Positions 1 through 6,770 of a stretch of 14,291 nt of DNA are shown in pieces. The stretch lies in the NCBI GenBank assembly GCA_031263875.1, contig JAISEX010000064.1, positions 1 to 14,291 of the forward strand, given 5' to 3'. The position numbers and the translations under genes were made by a program. How positions within the stretch are numbered: position 1 is the first letter of the stretch; each line of letters opens with the position of its first letter. Under the pieces are notes generated by a model. The model did not search any database. It was not told where the DNA came from and saw nothing but the letters and a program-made list of their open reading frames with translations. Origin of the DNA: Eubacteriales Family XIII. Incertae Sedis bacterium (lineage in GTDB: Bacteria > Bacillota > Clostridia > Peptostreptococcales > Anaerovoracaceae).

Positions 1-32
1 CGGCCGAGATCTGCAATGACAGACGGAGTAAA

Positions 33-129
33 GGCGGCATGGAATGGCGCGTATGTCCCGCGCACGGGATAGGAGGGGTGCGCAGCAGCCACGGCGAAGC
101 CGGGGCCGAAGCGAAGCGGAGCCCCGGAC
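33..129 (-). repeat. GC-rich dispersed repeat module, copy 1
   Basis: Read on the minus strand, this stretch matches 6413-6493 and, with one insertion, 11317-11465. Shared segments include GGCTGCTGCGCACCCCTCC and GCGCGCCATTCC. It lies directly beside the paired-arm element at 130-290, in the same relative order as in the other copies. I see no coding potential, since reading frames through it are broken in the different copies. The left edge is uncertain because the window starts here. Confidence 0.75.
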
Positions 130-290
130 AGCCCGGTGGGGCACTCAAAACTCAGTAAATACTTGCGCGTAAGATTGTTCCCTGGATTGCTTCGCTTCGC
201 TCGCAATGACAAGCCGTTTTTTGTACATGCCCGCGCGTAGGACTGCCTGGCGGTCATCCGCAAAATTATACCCGCGTGCCCCATGCGCCC
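130..290 (-). repeat. Paired-arm dispersed element, copy 1 (161 bp)
   Basis: The outer ends AGCCCGGT and ATGCGCCC are shared with copies at 6315-6412, 11466-11569 and 13461-13564. The inner arms here are GGGGCAC (138-144) and GTGCCCC (276-282), which are complementary. The other copies have GGGGCTG and CAGCCCC instead, so both sides changed together. The interior is longer than in the other copies and contains a REP-like sequence (182-210). The function is unknown. Confidence 0.75.
182..210. repeat. REP-like short palindromic repeat, intact copy
   Basis: The core ATTGCTTCGCTTCGCTCGCAAT has ATTGC/GCAAT ends and continues into GAC. A second copy at 309-334 is identical for 26 bases but is split by an insertion. 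A diverged copy in the opposite orientation lies at 13599-13628. Short GC-rich repeats of this shape are common between genes in many bacteria. Confidence 0.7.
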
Positions 291-308
291 GAAAACTTTC
301 GTGAAAAA

Positions 309-334
309 CTGGATTGCTTCGCTTCGCTCGCAAT
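309..334. repeat. REP-like repeat, interrupted copy (left part)
   Basis: It is identical to 182-207 over 26 bases. Its continuation (AATGACG) appears only at 456-462, after the MITE-like element. The intact copy at 182-210 therefore serves as the empty-site reference. Confidence 0.75.
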
Positions 335-455
335 AGAGTTGTAACGAAATTAAAATTAAGTACAACAAACGTAAACGATTATGGCGTAAATTCAACCTGA
401 TTTGCGGTCAACTCGTTTCCACAATATGGAAAACAGCTAATTTCGTTACAACTCT
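335..455. mobile_element. MITE-like element, 121 bp with 18-bp perfect terminal inverted repeats
   Basis: The ends are AGAGTTGTAACGAAATTA (335-352) and its exact reverse complement (438-455). AAT flanks both sides (332-334 and 456-458). Removing the element plus one AAT restores the REP-like sequence found intact at 182-210, so a 3-bp target duplication is the simplest reading. The palindrome also extends one base each side (T334/A456), so a TA-duplicating boundary is the alternative, but it would not restore the repeat as cleanly. There is no internal ORF, so it would need a transposase supplied in trans. The terminal GAG and 3-bp duplication resemble some IS5-family (IS1031-type) elements, which is inference only. 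Confidence 0.85.
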
Positions 456-494
456 AATGACGATGGCACGTTCACCAATACCTCTCGCGACGGG

Positions 495-515
495 ATTCCG
501 GCTCGAGGCCGGAAT
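495..515. repeat. Short inverted repeat (8-bp arms, 5-base loop)
   Basis: ATTCCGGC (495-502) and GCCGGAAT (508-515) flank the loop TCGAG and form a perfect hairpin. It is followed by GACATC, a layout typical of REP-like intergenic palindromes. No second copy was seen in this window. Confidence 0.6.
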
Positions 516-589
516 GACATCGGTGACGGTTTGGCTCAACCCGTATAAAAAAAGAGCAAGTTAATACGTGAGCATATAAAGGAGTTGCG

Positions 590-618
590 TTGCGCGGCTC
601 CGGTTGCTGTTATATAAT
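590..618 (+). promoter_or_regulatory. Candidate sigma-70-type promoter of the ech operon
   Basis: There is a perfect TATAAT at 613-618. A weak -35 hexamer TTGCGC (590-595) lies 17 bases upstream. Transcription would start near 625, leaving about 70 untranslated bases before the echA TTG start. No better promoter was seen between the repeats and echA. Confidence 0.5.
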
Positions 619-681
619 TGTCAATGTGGATTCATGGCGCTAGCCGTGAAATGCATTGTGCAATTATTACTCAATTGTAAT

Positions 682-687
682 AGGAGG
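682..687 (+). promoter_or_regulatory. Ribosome binding site that fixes the echA start
   Basis: AGGAGG lies six bases before the TTG at 694. The upstream ATG-type reading at 604 has no ribosome site and would add 30 unconvincing residues. The downstream ATG at 709 is too far from this site. Confidence 0.85.
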
Positions 688-693
688 AAAAAA

Positions 694-2715
694 TTGGATT
701 CAATACTTATGATTTTGATTCTTGTCATTTTCCCGCTGTTAATATCTCTTATACTTCTGGCGGCAAAGTCTGATACTTTGCGCGGCCCGGTCGTATATGT
801 CGGCGCCGCCGTTACGGCAGCGGCTTCGATCTGCTTCGCCGTCCTGTTCCTCGGCAAAGACCCGGCGGGTCTGTGGGCAGGCGGGGAATCGAGCGAGATG
901 GTGGGATATGTGATGATGGGGATCGAGGCGCTGCTTGCGCTTCTTATCATCTATCTCGGAATCAAGTACAAGAAATATCTCGCGTCGATACTGGCGGCGG
1001 TCCAGTGCCCGCTGCTGCTGTGGTTCGAGTTTTCGCACGGCCACGAAATCGAGGTGGAACACAACCTTATGATAGATAATTTCTCCGTCATAATGGTTCT
1101 GATCATCGGTATCATCGGTACGCTGATCTGCGTGTACGCGACCGCGTATATGAAGGACTTCCGCCACCATCACGCGGACATTAAGGACAGAAGCCCGTTT
1201 TTCTTCTTCTTGATGTTCGTTTTTCTTTCGGCGATGTTCGGCATAGTCCTTTCAAATAATCTGATTTGGATGTATTTCTTCTGGGAAATCACGACGCTGT
1301 GTTCGTTCTTCCTGATCGGGTACACGAAGACGCCGGAGGCAATCAGGAATTCGTTCCGGGCGCTTATCATGAATCTGCTCGGCGGGCTTGCCTTCGTTAT
1401 CGCGATAGTAGTGCTCGGCTATTTCCAAAAGACGCTCGAACTGAGCAGTTTTATAGAACAGGGCGTCGCTGCGAAAATGCAGGTCGCCGCGGGCGCGGGT
1501 TCCGACGCTTACGGCATTGCGATAATAGTCACCACGCTGCTCTGTTTCGCGGGTATCACGAAGGCGGCGCAGATGCCGTTCAACAGTTGGCTGCTCGGGG
1601 CGATGGTGGCGCCGACGCCGACGTCGGCCCTGCTCCATTCCTCGACGATGGTCAAGGCGGGCGTTTTCCTTGTCGTCAAACTTTCGCCGCTGCTCGGCGT
1701 AACGAGCATTATCGACATCGGCCCCGGATTTATGGTCGTGATGGTGGGAGCGATCACCTTCCTGCTCGCGTCCTTCGCCGCCGTGTCGCAGACGAACGCC
1801 AAGCGGGTGCTCGCCTATTCGACAATAGCGAACCTCGGACTGATTATCGCGTGCGCGGGCCTCGGTTCACCGGAAGGCGTCTGGGCCGCTATTATGCTGA
1901 TAATATTCCACGCCGTCACCAAGTCGCTGCTCTTCCTCAGCGTCGGCACGGCCGAGCATAATATAGGAAGCCGCGACATAGAGGATATGGACGGCTTGTT
2001 CGGCAAGCTGCCGCGCCTCGCGACCTTTATGATAATAGGGATCGCGGCGATGTTCCTCGCACCGTTCGGGATGCTGATCTCCAAATGGGCGGCGTTGCAG
2101 TCCTTCGTGGACAACGGCAACGTCTGGGCGATCCTGCTGATCTGCTTCGGCTCCGCGGTGACCCTGTTCTACTGGGGCAAGTGGCTCGGCAAGCTGTCGG
2201 GCATCGTTGCGAACCGGCAGAATATACAGGATAAGATCCACAAAGCGGAATGGTTTGTGCTCAGCTCCCACGTGGCGCTGGTCATCGCCATCGCGCTCGG
2301 CTTCCCGCTTCTCTCGGATAAGGTCATTATGCCGTATCTCGCGAGCAGCCTGCAGGGAAGCATCACCTCGGAACAGACCATCGCGCTTTCGAGCGATAAT
2401 ATGCTCATTATGGTAGCGCTTGTGGCGCTTGTCATTCTGCTGCCGCTGCTGTTCTACGGCCGGACGAAAAAGAAGATCGTCCCGATCTATATGGCGGGCG
2501 CGGGCGAGGGCGACAACCTCACGTTCACCGGCTCGATGGGAAAAGCCGTGCCGGTTTCATTGCGCAACTGGTATATGGAAGGCATTTTTAAAGAAAAACT
2601 GATGAACCGGATCGGTATTATCGCCACGTGCATTATATTCGCGATGTCGATGACCTACGTCGCGTCGGTGCTCGTGCTCTTTATCAAGACGTTTGTCGGG
2701 GGAGGTGTTGCGTAA
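694..2715 (+). CDS. echA: Ech hydrogenase subunit EchA (NuoL/MrpA-like ion-translocating membrane subunit)
   Basis: This is the largest membrane subunit of an energy-converting [NiFe] hydrogenase, 673 residues from the TTG at 694 with AGGAGG six bases upstream. It is hydrophobic throughout, with many predicted membrane helices. The NuoL/antiporter-like core is clear: WEITTLCSFFLIG with Glu198, ITKAAQMPFNSWL with Lys290, PTPTSALLHSSTMV with His315, TNAKRVLAYSTIANLG with Lys370, and FHAVTKSLLFL with His406 and Lys410. These correspond to the buried charged residues of the proton path in complex I antiporter-like subunits. In the complex it is thought to move protons or sodium ions using energy from ferredoxin-driven hydrogen formation. 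It is the first gene of the operon, and its TAA stop overlaps the echB ATG by one base. Subfamily assignment to Ech rather than Mbh or Coo rests on the compact six-gene layout. Confidence 0.95.
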   Translation: MDSILMILILVIFPLLISLILLAAKSDTLRGPVVYVGAAVTAAASICFAVLFLGKDPAGLWAGGESSEMVGYVMMGIEALLALLIIYLGIKYKKYLASILAAVQCPLLLWFEFSHGHEIEVEHNLMIDNFSVIMVLIIGIIGTLICVYATAYMKDFRHHHADIKDRSPFFFFLMFVFLSAMFGIVLSNNLIWMYFFWEITTLCSFFLIGYTKTPEAIRNSFRALIMNLLGGLAFVIAIVVLGYFQKTLELSSFIEQGVAAKMQVAAGAGSDAYGIAIIVTTLLCFAGITKAAQMPFNSWLLGAMVAPTPTSALLHSSTMVKAGVFLVVKLSPLLGVTSIIDIGPGFMVVMVGAITFLLASFAAVSQTNAKRVLAYSTIANLGLIIACAGLGSPEGVWAAIMLIIFHAVTKSLLFLSVGTAEHNIGSRDIEDMDGLFGKLPRLATFMIIGIAAMFLAPFGMLISKWAALQSFVDNGNVWAILLICFGSAVTLFYWGKWLGKLSGIVANRQNIQDKIHKAEWFVLSSHVALVIAIALGFPLLSDKVIMPYLASSLQGSITSEQTIALSSDNMLIMVALVALVILLPLLFYGRTKKKIVPIYMAGAGEGDNLTFTGSMGKAVPVSLRNWYMEGIFKEKLMNRIGIIATCIIFAMSMTYVASVLVLFIKTFVGGGVA

Positions 2716-3611
2716 TGGAATTCAGTATTTTTTCTGTAATCAGCGCGGTCCTGTACCTCGTTCTCGGGCCCTTTATAGGCGGTCTGCTCGCCGGTATCGA
2801 CAGAAAGATAACGGCGCGCATGCAGGGCAGATACGGCCCGCCGGTATTGCAGCCGTTTTACGACGTGCGCAAACTTCTCGAAAAGGAACCCGTTACGGTC
2901 AACACCGGGCAGGATTTCTACGTGATGGCCTGCCTGATATTTATGATTATAACGGGAGTGCTGTTCTTCTTCGGCGAGAACCTGCTGCTCGTGATCTTTA
3001 TGCTGACGACGGCGGCGCTGTTCCTCGTGATCGGCGCGTTCTCGTCGGCGTCGCCGTATTCGCAGATCGGCGCCGAGCGCGAACTGCTGCAGATGATGTC
3101 CTATGAGCCGATGGTGCTGCTGATGGCGGTGGGGCTCTATATGGCCAACGGCACGTTCCGCGTGTCCGAGATAGTGGGCGGCGGCCCGATGTCGCTGAAA
3201 CTTTTGATCGGCGTCTTTATCGGCTACCTGTTTATCCTCACGATCAAGTTCCGGAAATCACCGTTCGACCTGTCGCTTTCGCATCACGCGCATCAGGAAC
3301 TCGTGGCCGGGCTCAAGACGGACTTCTCCGGCCGCACGCTTGCGGCGCTCGAAGTGTCGCATTGGTACGAGAACGTGTTCCTGCTCGGTTTCCTGTTCCT
3401 GTTCTTCGCGAATGGGACGTGGTACATGGCCGTGGTCGGGGTGGTAGTCTGCCTGATAGCGTACTTCCTCGAAATATTTATCGATAACGCCTATGCCCGC
3501 ATGAAGTGGCAGTTTACGCTCAAGTCGAGCTGGCTCGTGACGATAGTGTTCGGCGGCGTCAACATATTGCTGCTGTACTTCCTCCGGGTGTTCGGCATTT
3601 TGGGGGTTTAA
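2715..3611 (+). CDS. echB: Ech hydrogenase subunit EchB (NuoH-like membrane subunit)
   Basis: This 298-residue membrane protein is homologous to NuoH, the complex I subunit that links the peripheral arm to the membrane arm. Conserved signatures are RMQGRYGPPVLQPFYDVRKL (35-54), GAERELLQMMSYEP (119-132) and KSPFDL followed by HQELVAGLKTDFSG (181-206). Their acidic residues correspond to the quinone-site/proton channel region of NuoH. In Ech there is no quinone, and the region is thought to couple small-subunit redox changes to ion movement. The start is the ATG at 2715, which overlaps the echA stop (TAATG), with GGAGG nine bases upstream. Translational coupling to echA is likely. It is followed 15 bases later by echC. 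Confidence 0.95.
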   Translation: MEFSIFSVISAVLYLVLGPFIGGLLAGIDRKITARMQGRYGPPVLQPFYDVRKLLEKEPVTVNTGQDFYVMACLIFMIITGVLFFFGENLLLVIFMLTTAALFLVIGAFSSASPYSQIGAERELLQMMSYEPMVLLMAVGLYMANGTFRVSEIVGGGPMSLKLLIGVFIGYLFILTIKFRKSPFDLSLSHHAHQELVAGLKTDFSGRTLAALEVSHWYENVFLLGFLFLFFANGTWYMAVVGVVVCLIAYFLEIFIDNAYARMKWQFTLKSSWLVTIVFGGVNILLLYFLRVFGILGV

Positions 3612-3626
3612 GAAAGGAGGCGCATG

Positions 3627-4166
3627 ATGACATATGTAACAAAATCACCGTGGGTCATCCACTATGACGGCAGCAGTTGCAACGGCTGCGATATCGAAGT
3701 TCTCGCGTGTCTGACACCGATGTACGACGTGGAGCGCTTCGGCATCATCAACACCGGCAATCCGAAACACGCGGACGTCTTTCTCGTAACGGGTTCGATA
3801 AACGAGCAGAACATCTCCGTGGTGCGGCAGATATACGAACAGATGCCCGAACCCAAGGTGGTCGTGGCGATCGGGATATGCGCGACTTCGGGCGGTGTGT
3901 TCCGCGAATGTTATAACATTAAAGGCGGCGTGGACACCGTGATACCCGTGGATGTCTACGTTCCGGGCTGCGCGGCTAGGCCGGAAGCGATCATCGACGG
4001 CGTTGTGAAAGGGCTCGGCGTGCTTGCGGAGAAAAAGGCGGCGATGAACTCGGCGCTTACCGCGGTTTCCGAAACCGAAAACGCGGAGATGGAATCCGAA
4101 CCGCCGATAGAGATACAGGTGTTCGGCAGCGGCGAAGCGCCCGGAAAGGAGGCGGAACATGAGTGA
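3627..4166 (+). CDS. echC: Ech hydrogenase small subunit EchC (NuoB-like, one [4Fe-4S] cluster)
   Basis: This small subunit of the hydrogenase passes electrons from EchF to the NiFe centre in EchE. It carries the NuoB-type proximal [4Fe-4S] ligands SCNGCD (Cys18, Cys21), GICATSGG (Cys85) and VPGCAARP (Cys115), numbered from the ATG at 3627. Two adjacent ATG codons exist (3624 and 3627). The second is preferred because AAAGGAGG (3613-3620) is six bases away rather than three. The protein has 179 residues, of which about the last 40 (from KKAAMNSALT onward) form an acidic, Glu-rich tail beyond the conserved fold. It overlaps echD by eight bases, indicating translational coupling. Confidence 0.95.
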   Translation: MTYVTKSPWVIHYDGSSCNGCDIEVLACLTPMYDVERFGIINTGNPKHADVFLVTGSINEQNISVVRQIYEQMPEPKVVVAIGICATSGGVFRECYNIKGGVDTVIPVDVYVPGCAARPEAIIDGVVKGLGVLAEKKAAMNSALTAVSETENAEMESEPPIEIQVFGSGEAPGKEAEHE

Positions 4167-4548
4167 GAGAAAAGACCTGATACAGGAATTCGTTTCCGTA
4201 CCGGCCCCCGAATTGCTGGAAACGGTTTCCGATATAAAAACTGAGGGGTACCGGCTCGGCCAGATATGCGCCACGACGATGGGCGACACTATCGAGGCGC
4301 TGTATTCCTTTGAAAAGGACTGCGTCCTGAAAAATCTGAAGGTGGAACTGCCCGCCGCGAACGCGGAGCTTCACAGCATTACGGCCATCTACTGGCCCGC
4401 GTTTATCTATGAAAATGAAATGCACGACCTGTTCGGCATTACGTTTAAAAACCTGGCGCTCGATTACGGCGGCCATTTCTTCAAAATCGCGAAGAAGACG
4501 CCGTGGAATCCGCAGGCGCAGGAAGAATCGAAGGGAGGCGAGGCATAA
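4159..4548 (+). CDS. echD: Ech hydrogenase subunit EchD (NuoC-like)
   Basis: This 129-residue soluble subunit corresponds to the 30-kDa NuoC family. The recognisable part is YENEMHDLFGITFKNLALDY near residues 84-103, which matches the NuoC signature around its conserved Glu, Asp and GI.F residues. It has no cofactor-binding cysteines. In complex I-type enzymes this subunit packs against the large subunit and stabilises the peripheral arm. The length is usual for Ech, where the protein is much shorter than in complex I. AGGAGG (4147-4152) lies six bases before the ATG. The gene overlaps the end of echC by eight bases and the start of echE by one base. Confidence 0.92.
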   Translation: MSERKDLIQEFVSVPAPELLETVSDIKTEGYRLGQICATTMGDTIEALYSFEKDCVLKNLKVELPAANAELHSITAIYWPAFIYENEMHDLFGITFKNLALDYGGHFFKIAKKTPWNPQAQEESKGGEA

Positions 4549-5627
4549 TGGGCAAGAGAACAGTTATACCGTTCGGGCCTCAGCATCCGGTACTGCCGGA
4601 GCCGATACATCTCGACCTTGTTATTGAAGACGAAACCGTGGTCGAGGCCATCCCGTCGATCGGCTTTATCCACCGCGGGCTCGAAAAACTCGTCGAGAAG
4701 AACGAATGGCCGGAAATGGTCTATGTCATAGAACGCGTCTGCGGCATCTGCAGCTTCGGCCACGGCTGGGGTTACTGCAAATCCGTGGAGGGCAATCTGG
4801 GGATTACGGTGCCGCCGAGGGCGGAGTATCTTCGCACGATATGGCATGAACTCGGGCGTATCCATAGCCATCTTCTGTGGCTTGGCTTGCTTGCCGACGG
4901 CTTCGGGTTCGAGAGCCTGTTTATGCACACGTGGCGGATACGCGAGAGCGTGCTCGACATCTTCGAGGAAACGACGGGCGGCCGCGTCATATTCTCGGTC
5001 TGCAAGGTCGGCGGCGTCCGCAGGGACGTGTCGAATGAAAAACTTGCCGAGATCGCGAAGATGCTCGACGGCATTCGCAAGGAAACTGAGGAACTGTCAA
5101 GCGTTTTCCTTGACGACATTTCCGTGAAGAACAGGCTGGTCGGCGTCGGTACGCTTTCGGAGCAGGAAGCCATCGATCTGTGCGCCGTCGGGCCGGTCGC
5201 CCGCGGCAGCGGCGTCAACAACGACGTCCGGTATGACGGGCACGGCGCCTATCCGGAACTCGGATTCGAAGCCATACTCGAAGACGGCGGCGATTGCTAC
5301 GCGCGCTGCAAGGTGCGTGTGCGGGAAGTATTCCAGTCGATGGATCTTATCAAAAAAGCCATCGAGATCATGCCGGACGGCGATATCGACATCAAGATCA
5401 AGGGCAATCCCGAGGGCGAGTTTGTCGGAAGGATGGAGCAGCCGCGCGGCGAGGCATACTATTATTCCAAAGGCGACGGCAGCAAGTTCCTGAAACGTAT
5501 GCGTGTGCGCACGCCCACCAATGCCAATATCCCGGCTCTTGTAAAAACGCTGCAGGGCTGCGATCTCGCGGATGTGCCCATGCTCGTGCTTACGATAGAT
5601 CCGTGTATCAGTTGTACGGAAAGGTAG
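4548..5627 (+). CDS. echE: Ech hydrogenase large subunit EchE (NiFe catalytic subunit)
   Basis: This 359-residue catalytic subunit holds the NiFe centre that forms or oxidises hydrogen. It is related to NuoD. The N-terminal nickel motif is ERVCGICSFGHG (Cys65, Cys68) and the C-terminal one is DPCISCTER (Cys353, Cys356), so all four metal-binding cysteines are present and the enzyme should be active. The protein ends exactly at TER, with no extension to be removed by a maturation protease. The CGICSFGHG form and the short length fit the Ech group (4e) better than the longer formate hydrogenlyase subunits. The chosen start is the ATG at 4548, which overlaps the echD stop and follows GGGAGG (4533-4538) at nine bases. 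The longer reading from 4503 lies inside echD and is rejected. Confidence 0.97.
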   Translation: MGKRTVIPFGPQHPVLPEPIHLDLVIEDETVVEAIPSIGFIHRGLEKLVEKNEWPEMVYVIERVCGICSFGHGWGYCKSVEGNLGITVPPRAEYLRTIWHELGRIHSHLLWLGLLADGFGFESLFMHTWRIRESVLDIFEETTGGRVIFSVCKVGGVRRDVSNEKLAEIAKMLDGIRKETEELSSVFLDDISVKNRLVGVGTLSEQEAIDLCAVGPVARGSGVNNDVRYDGHGAYPELGFEAILEDGGDCYARCKVRVREVFQSMDLIKKAIEIMPDGDIDIKIKGNPEGEFVGRMEQPRGEAYYYSKGDGSKFLKRMRVRTPTNANIPALVKTLQGCDLADVPMLVLTIDPCISCTER

Positions 5628-5634
5628 GTGCACG

Positions 5635-6174
5635 TTGGCGAATTTAAAAATAGGTAAGATGATTACGCGGAGCTTGTTCAAAAAACCGGCGACGCTGATG
5701 TATCCCGTAGTACCGAGAGAATACAAGGAGATCACGCGCGGCCACATCGCCGTCGATATGGACGGATGTATCCTGTGCGGGATTTGCTCCAAAAAGTGTC
5801 CGACGGACGCGATAAGCGTGGACAAGAACGCCAGGACCTGGTCGATCCAGCGCATGAGGTGCATCCAGTGCAGTTGCTGCGTGGATGTTTGCCCCAAGAA
5901 GTGCCTGCTCAACGTCAGCACGTACACGATCCCGAACGTCGTCAAGATAGCGGATACGTTCGAGAAGCCGGACGACGAGGCGAAAGCGGCGCAGACCGGC
6001 TCGCTCAAATGCGACGATACCTGCATATTCTGCGGTATCTGCGCGAAGAAGTGTCCCCTTGAGGCCATAGCGGTCGACCGGACGGAGAAAAAGTGGAGCG
6101 TCGATGACGAGAAATGCTCGCGCTGCGGCCTGTGCATTGAAAACTGCCCGAAAAATAGCCTGAGTATCGGGTAG
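5635..6174 (+). CDS. echF: Ech hydrogenase subunit EchF, unusual form with four [4Fe-4S] motifs
   Basis: This is the ferredoxin-like subunit that accepts electrons from soluble ferredoxin and passes them to EchC. It has 179 residues. The N-terminal part (about 10-100, with FKKPATLMYP and two CxxCxxCxxxCP motifs at Cys45-55 and Cys76-86) is a standard EchF. A second domain then repeats the pair at Cys130-140 and Cys161-171. By my count the two halves align without gaps over 45 residues, with 22 identical. EchF of characterised Ech enzymes has two clusters, so this is an internal duplication or fusion. The start is a TTG at 5635, seven bases after the echE stop, with a GGAAAGG/AGGTG-like site. 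An ATG at 5659 is the alternative. It is the last gene of the operon. Confidence 0.95.
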   Translation: MANLKIGKMITRSLFKKPATLMYPVVPREYKEITRGHIAVDMDGCILCGICSKKCPTDAISVDKNARTWSIQRMRCIQCSCCVDVCPKKCLLNVSTYTIPNVVKIADTFEKPDDEAKAAQTGSLKCDDTCIFCGICAKKCPLEAIAVDRTEKKWSVDDEKCSRCGLCIENCPKNSLSIG

Positions 6175-6230
6175 GGCGCTTGTCGGTTCACTGCCAATAA
6201 AACCTCTAAAGTAAATAGTTTGATAATACG

Positions 6231-6258
6231 AACGGCGGCTCCTGCGGGGGCCGCCGTT
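6231..6258 (+). terminator. Hairpin after echF, possible terminator
   Basis: AACGGCGGC (6231-6239) pairs perfectly with GCCGCCGTT (6250-6258) around a ten-base loop, 57 bases after the echF stop. Only three Ts follow, so if it terminates transcription it may be inefficient or depend on another factor. Confidence 0.5.
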
Positions 6259-6314
6259 TGCCGCTGCGGGAGCACGACGCAAAATAAAATACGTGTGGTT
6301 CATGCGAATAATGT

Positions 6315-6412
6315 GGGCGCATGGGGCTGCCCGCGACATGAATGGGCAGCGCAATTGTTAAAAATTTAACAATAAAGCCATCTTAAATATAGAGAAACAG
6401 CCCCACCGGGCT
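6315..6412 (+). repeat. Paired-arm dispersed element, copy 2 (98 bp)
   Basis: It starts with GGGCGCATGGGGCTGCCC and ends with CAGCCCCACCGGGCT, the same outer ends as the other three copies. The GGGGCTG and CAGCCCC arms are complementary. The interior differs from the other copies and carries the Rex-like palindrome at 6355-6372. Confidence 0.75.
6355..6372. promoter_or_regulatory. Rex-type operator (TTGTTAA-N4-TTAACAA)
   Basis: The sequence TTGTTAAAAATTTAACAA matches every fixed position of the clostridial Rex operator consensus. Rex is a repressor that senses NADH/NAD+ and controls fermentation and hydrogen genes. The palindrome extends by one further base pair on each side (6354-6373). A promoter-like pair overlaps it: TTAACA (6366-6371), 16 bases, TATAGA (6388-6393). 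It lies 180 bases downstream of echF and about 690 bases before the next gene, an unusual place for an operator, so it could also be only a structural palindrome of the repeat. Confidence 0.45.
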
Positions 6413-6493
6413 CTCCGGGGCTTCGGCCGCTTCGCGGCTGCTCCGCACCCCTCCGATCCCTTGCGCGGGACATGCGCGCCATTCCGTGCCGCC
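6413..6493 (+). repeat. GC-rich dispersed repeat module, copy 2
   Basis: This is the plus-strand counterpart of 33-129 and 11317-11465, directly following the paired-arm element. It contains the shared segments CGCACCCCTCCGATCCCTTG and GCGCGCCATTCC. Confidence 0.75.
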
Positions 6494-6532
6494 GCCGAAA
6501 AATCTTTCATTATGGTTACAGCCGCGGTCCCT

Positions 6533-6770
6533 GTGCGGGCAAAGTTCAACGTCCCGCCTATCCTCACATCGGCGTCCCGGTTACCATACCAGCGACAAAC
6601 AAAGCGAGATGAGGATAGCATAAGCGCCATTCCTATGCTGTCAGCCCGTTCCCCGTGCGGGCAAAGTCCACACCACGTCCGTCCTTCTTCTGACGAACGC
6701 GTTTCTCACCCGCGCACCAAAACGCGCGAGAAAACGCATAACGTAAGCGCGCCCTCCCTGCCGCCACCCC
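6533..6770 (+). repeat. Two diverged ~120-bp repeat units
   Basis: GTGCGGGCAAAGT begins at 6533 and recurs at 6655, a period of 122 bases. The order of conserved blocks (TGCGGG, CGTCC.TCCT, CG..TTTCTC, CGCGAGAA, CTGCCG.C.CC) matches the units of the terminal array at 13849-14291. The units are too diverged for the match to be exact. Reading frames over this stretch are not conserved between units, so coding is unlikely. Confidence 0.55.

Noticed and set aside
145..333. 62-codon minus-strand frame at the left edge
   Set aside because: It is made of the interior of the paired-arm element and REP-like repeats and has no ribosome site.
604..693. N-terminal extension of EchA from 604
   Set aside because: It overlaps the likely promoter, has no ribosome site, and the TTG at 694 has an ideal AGGAGG.
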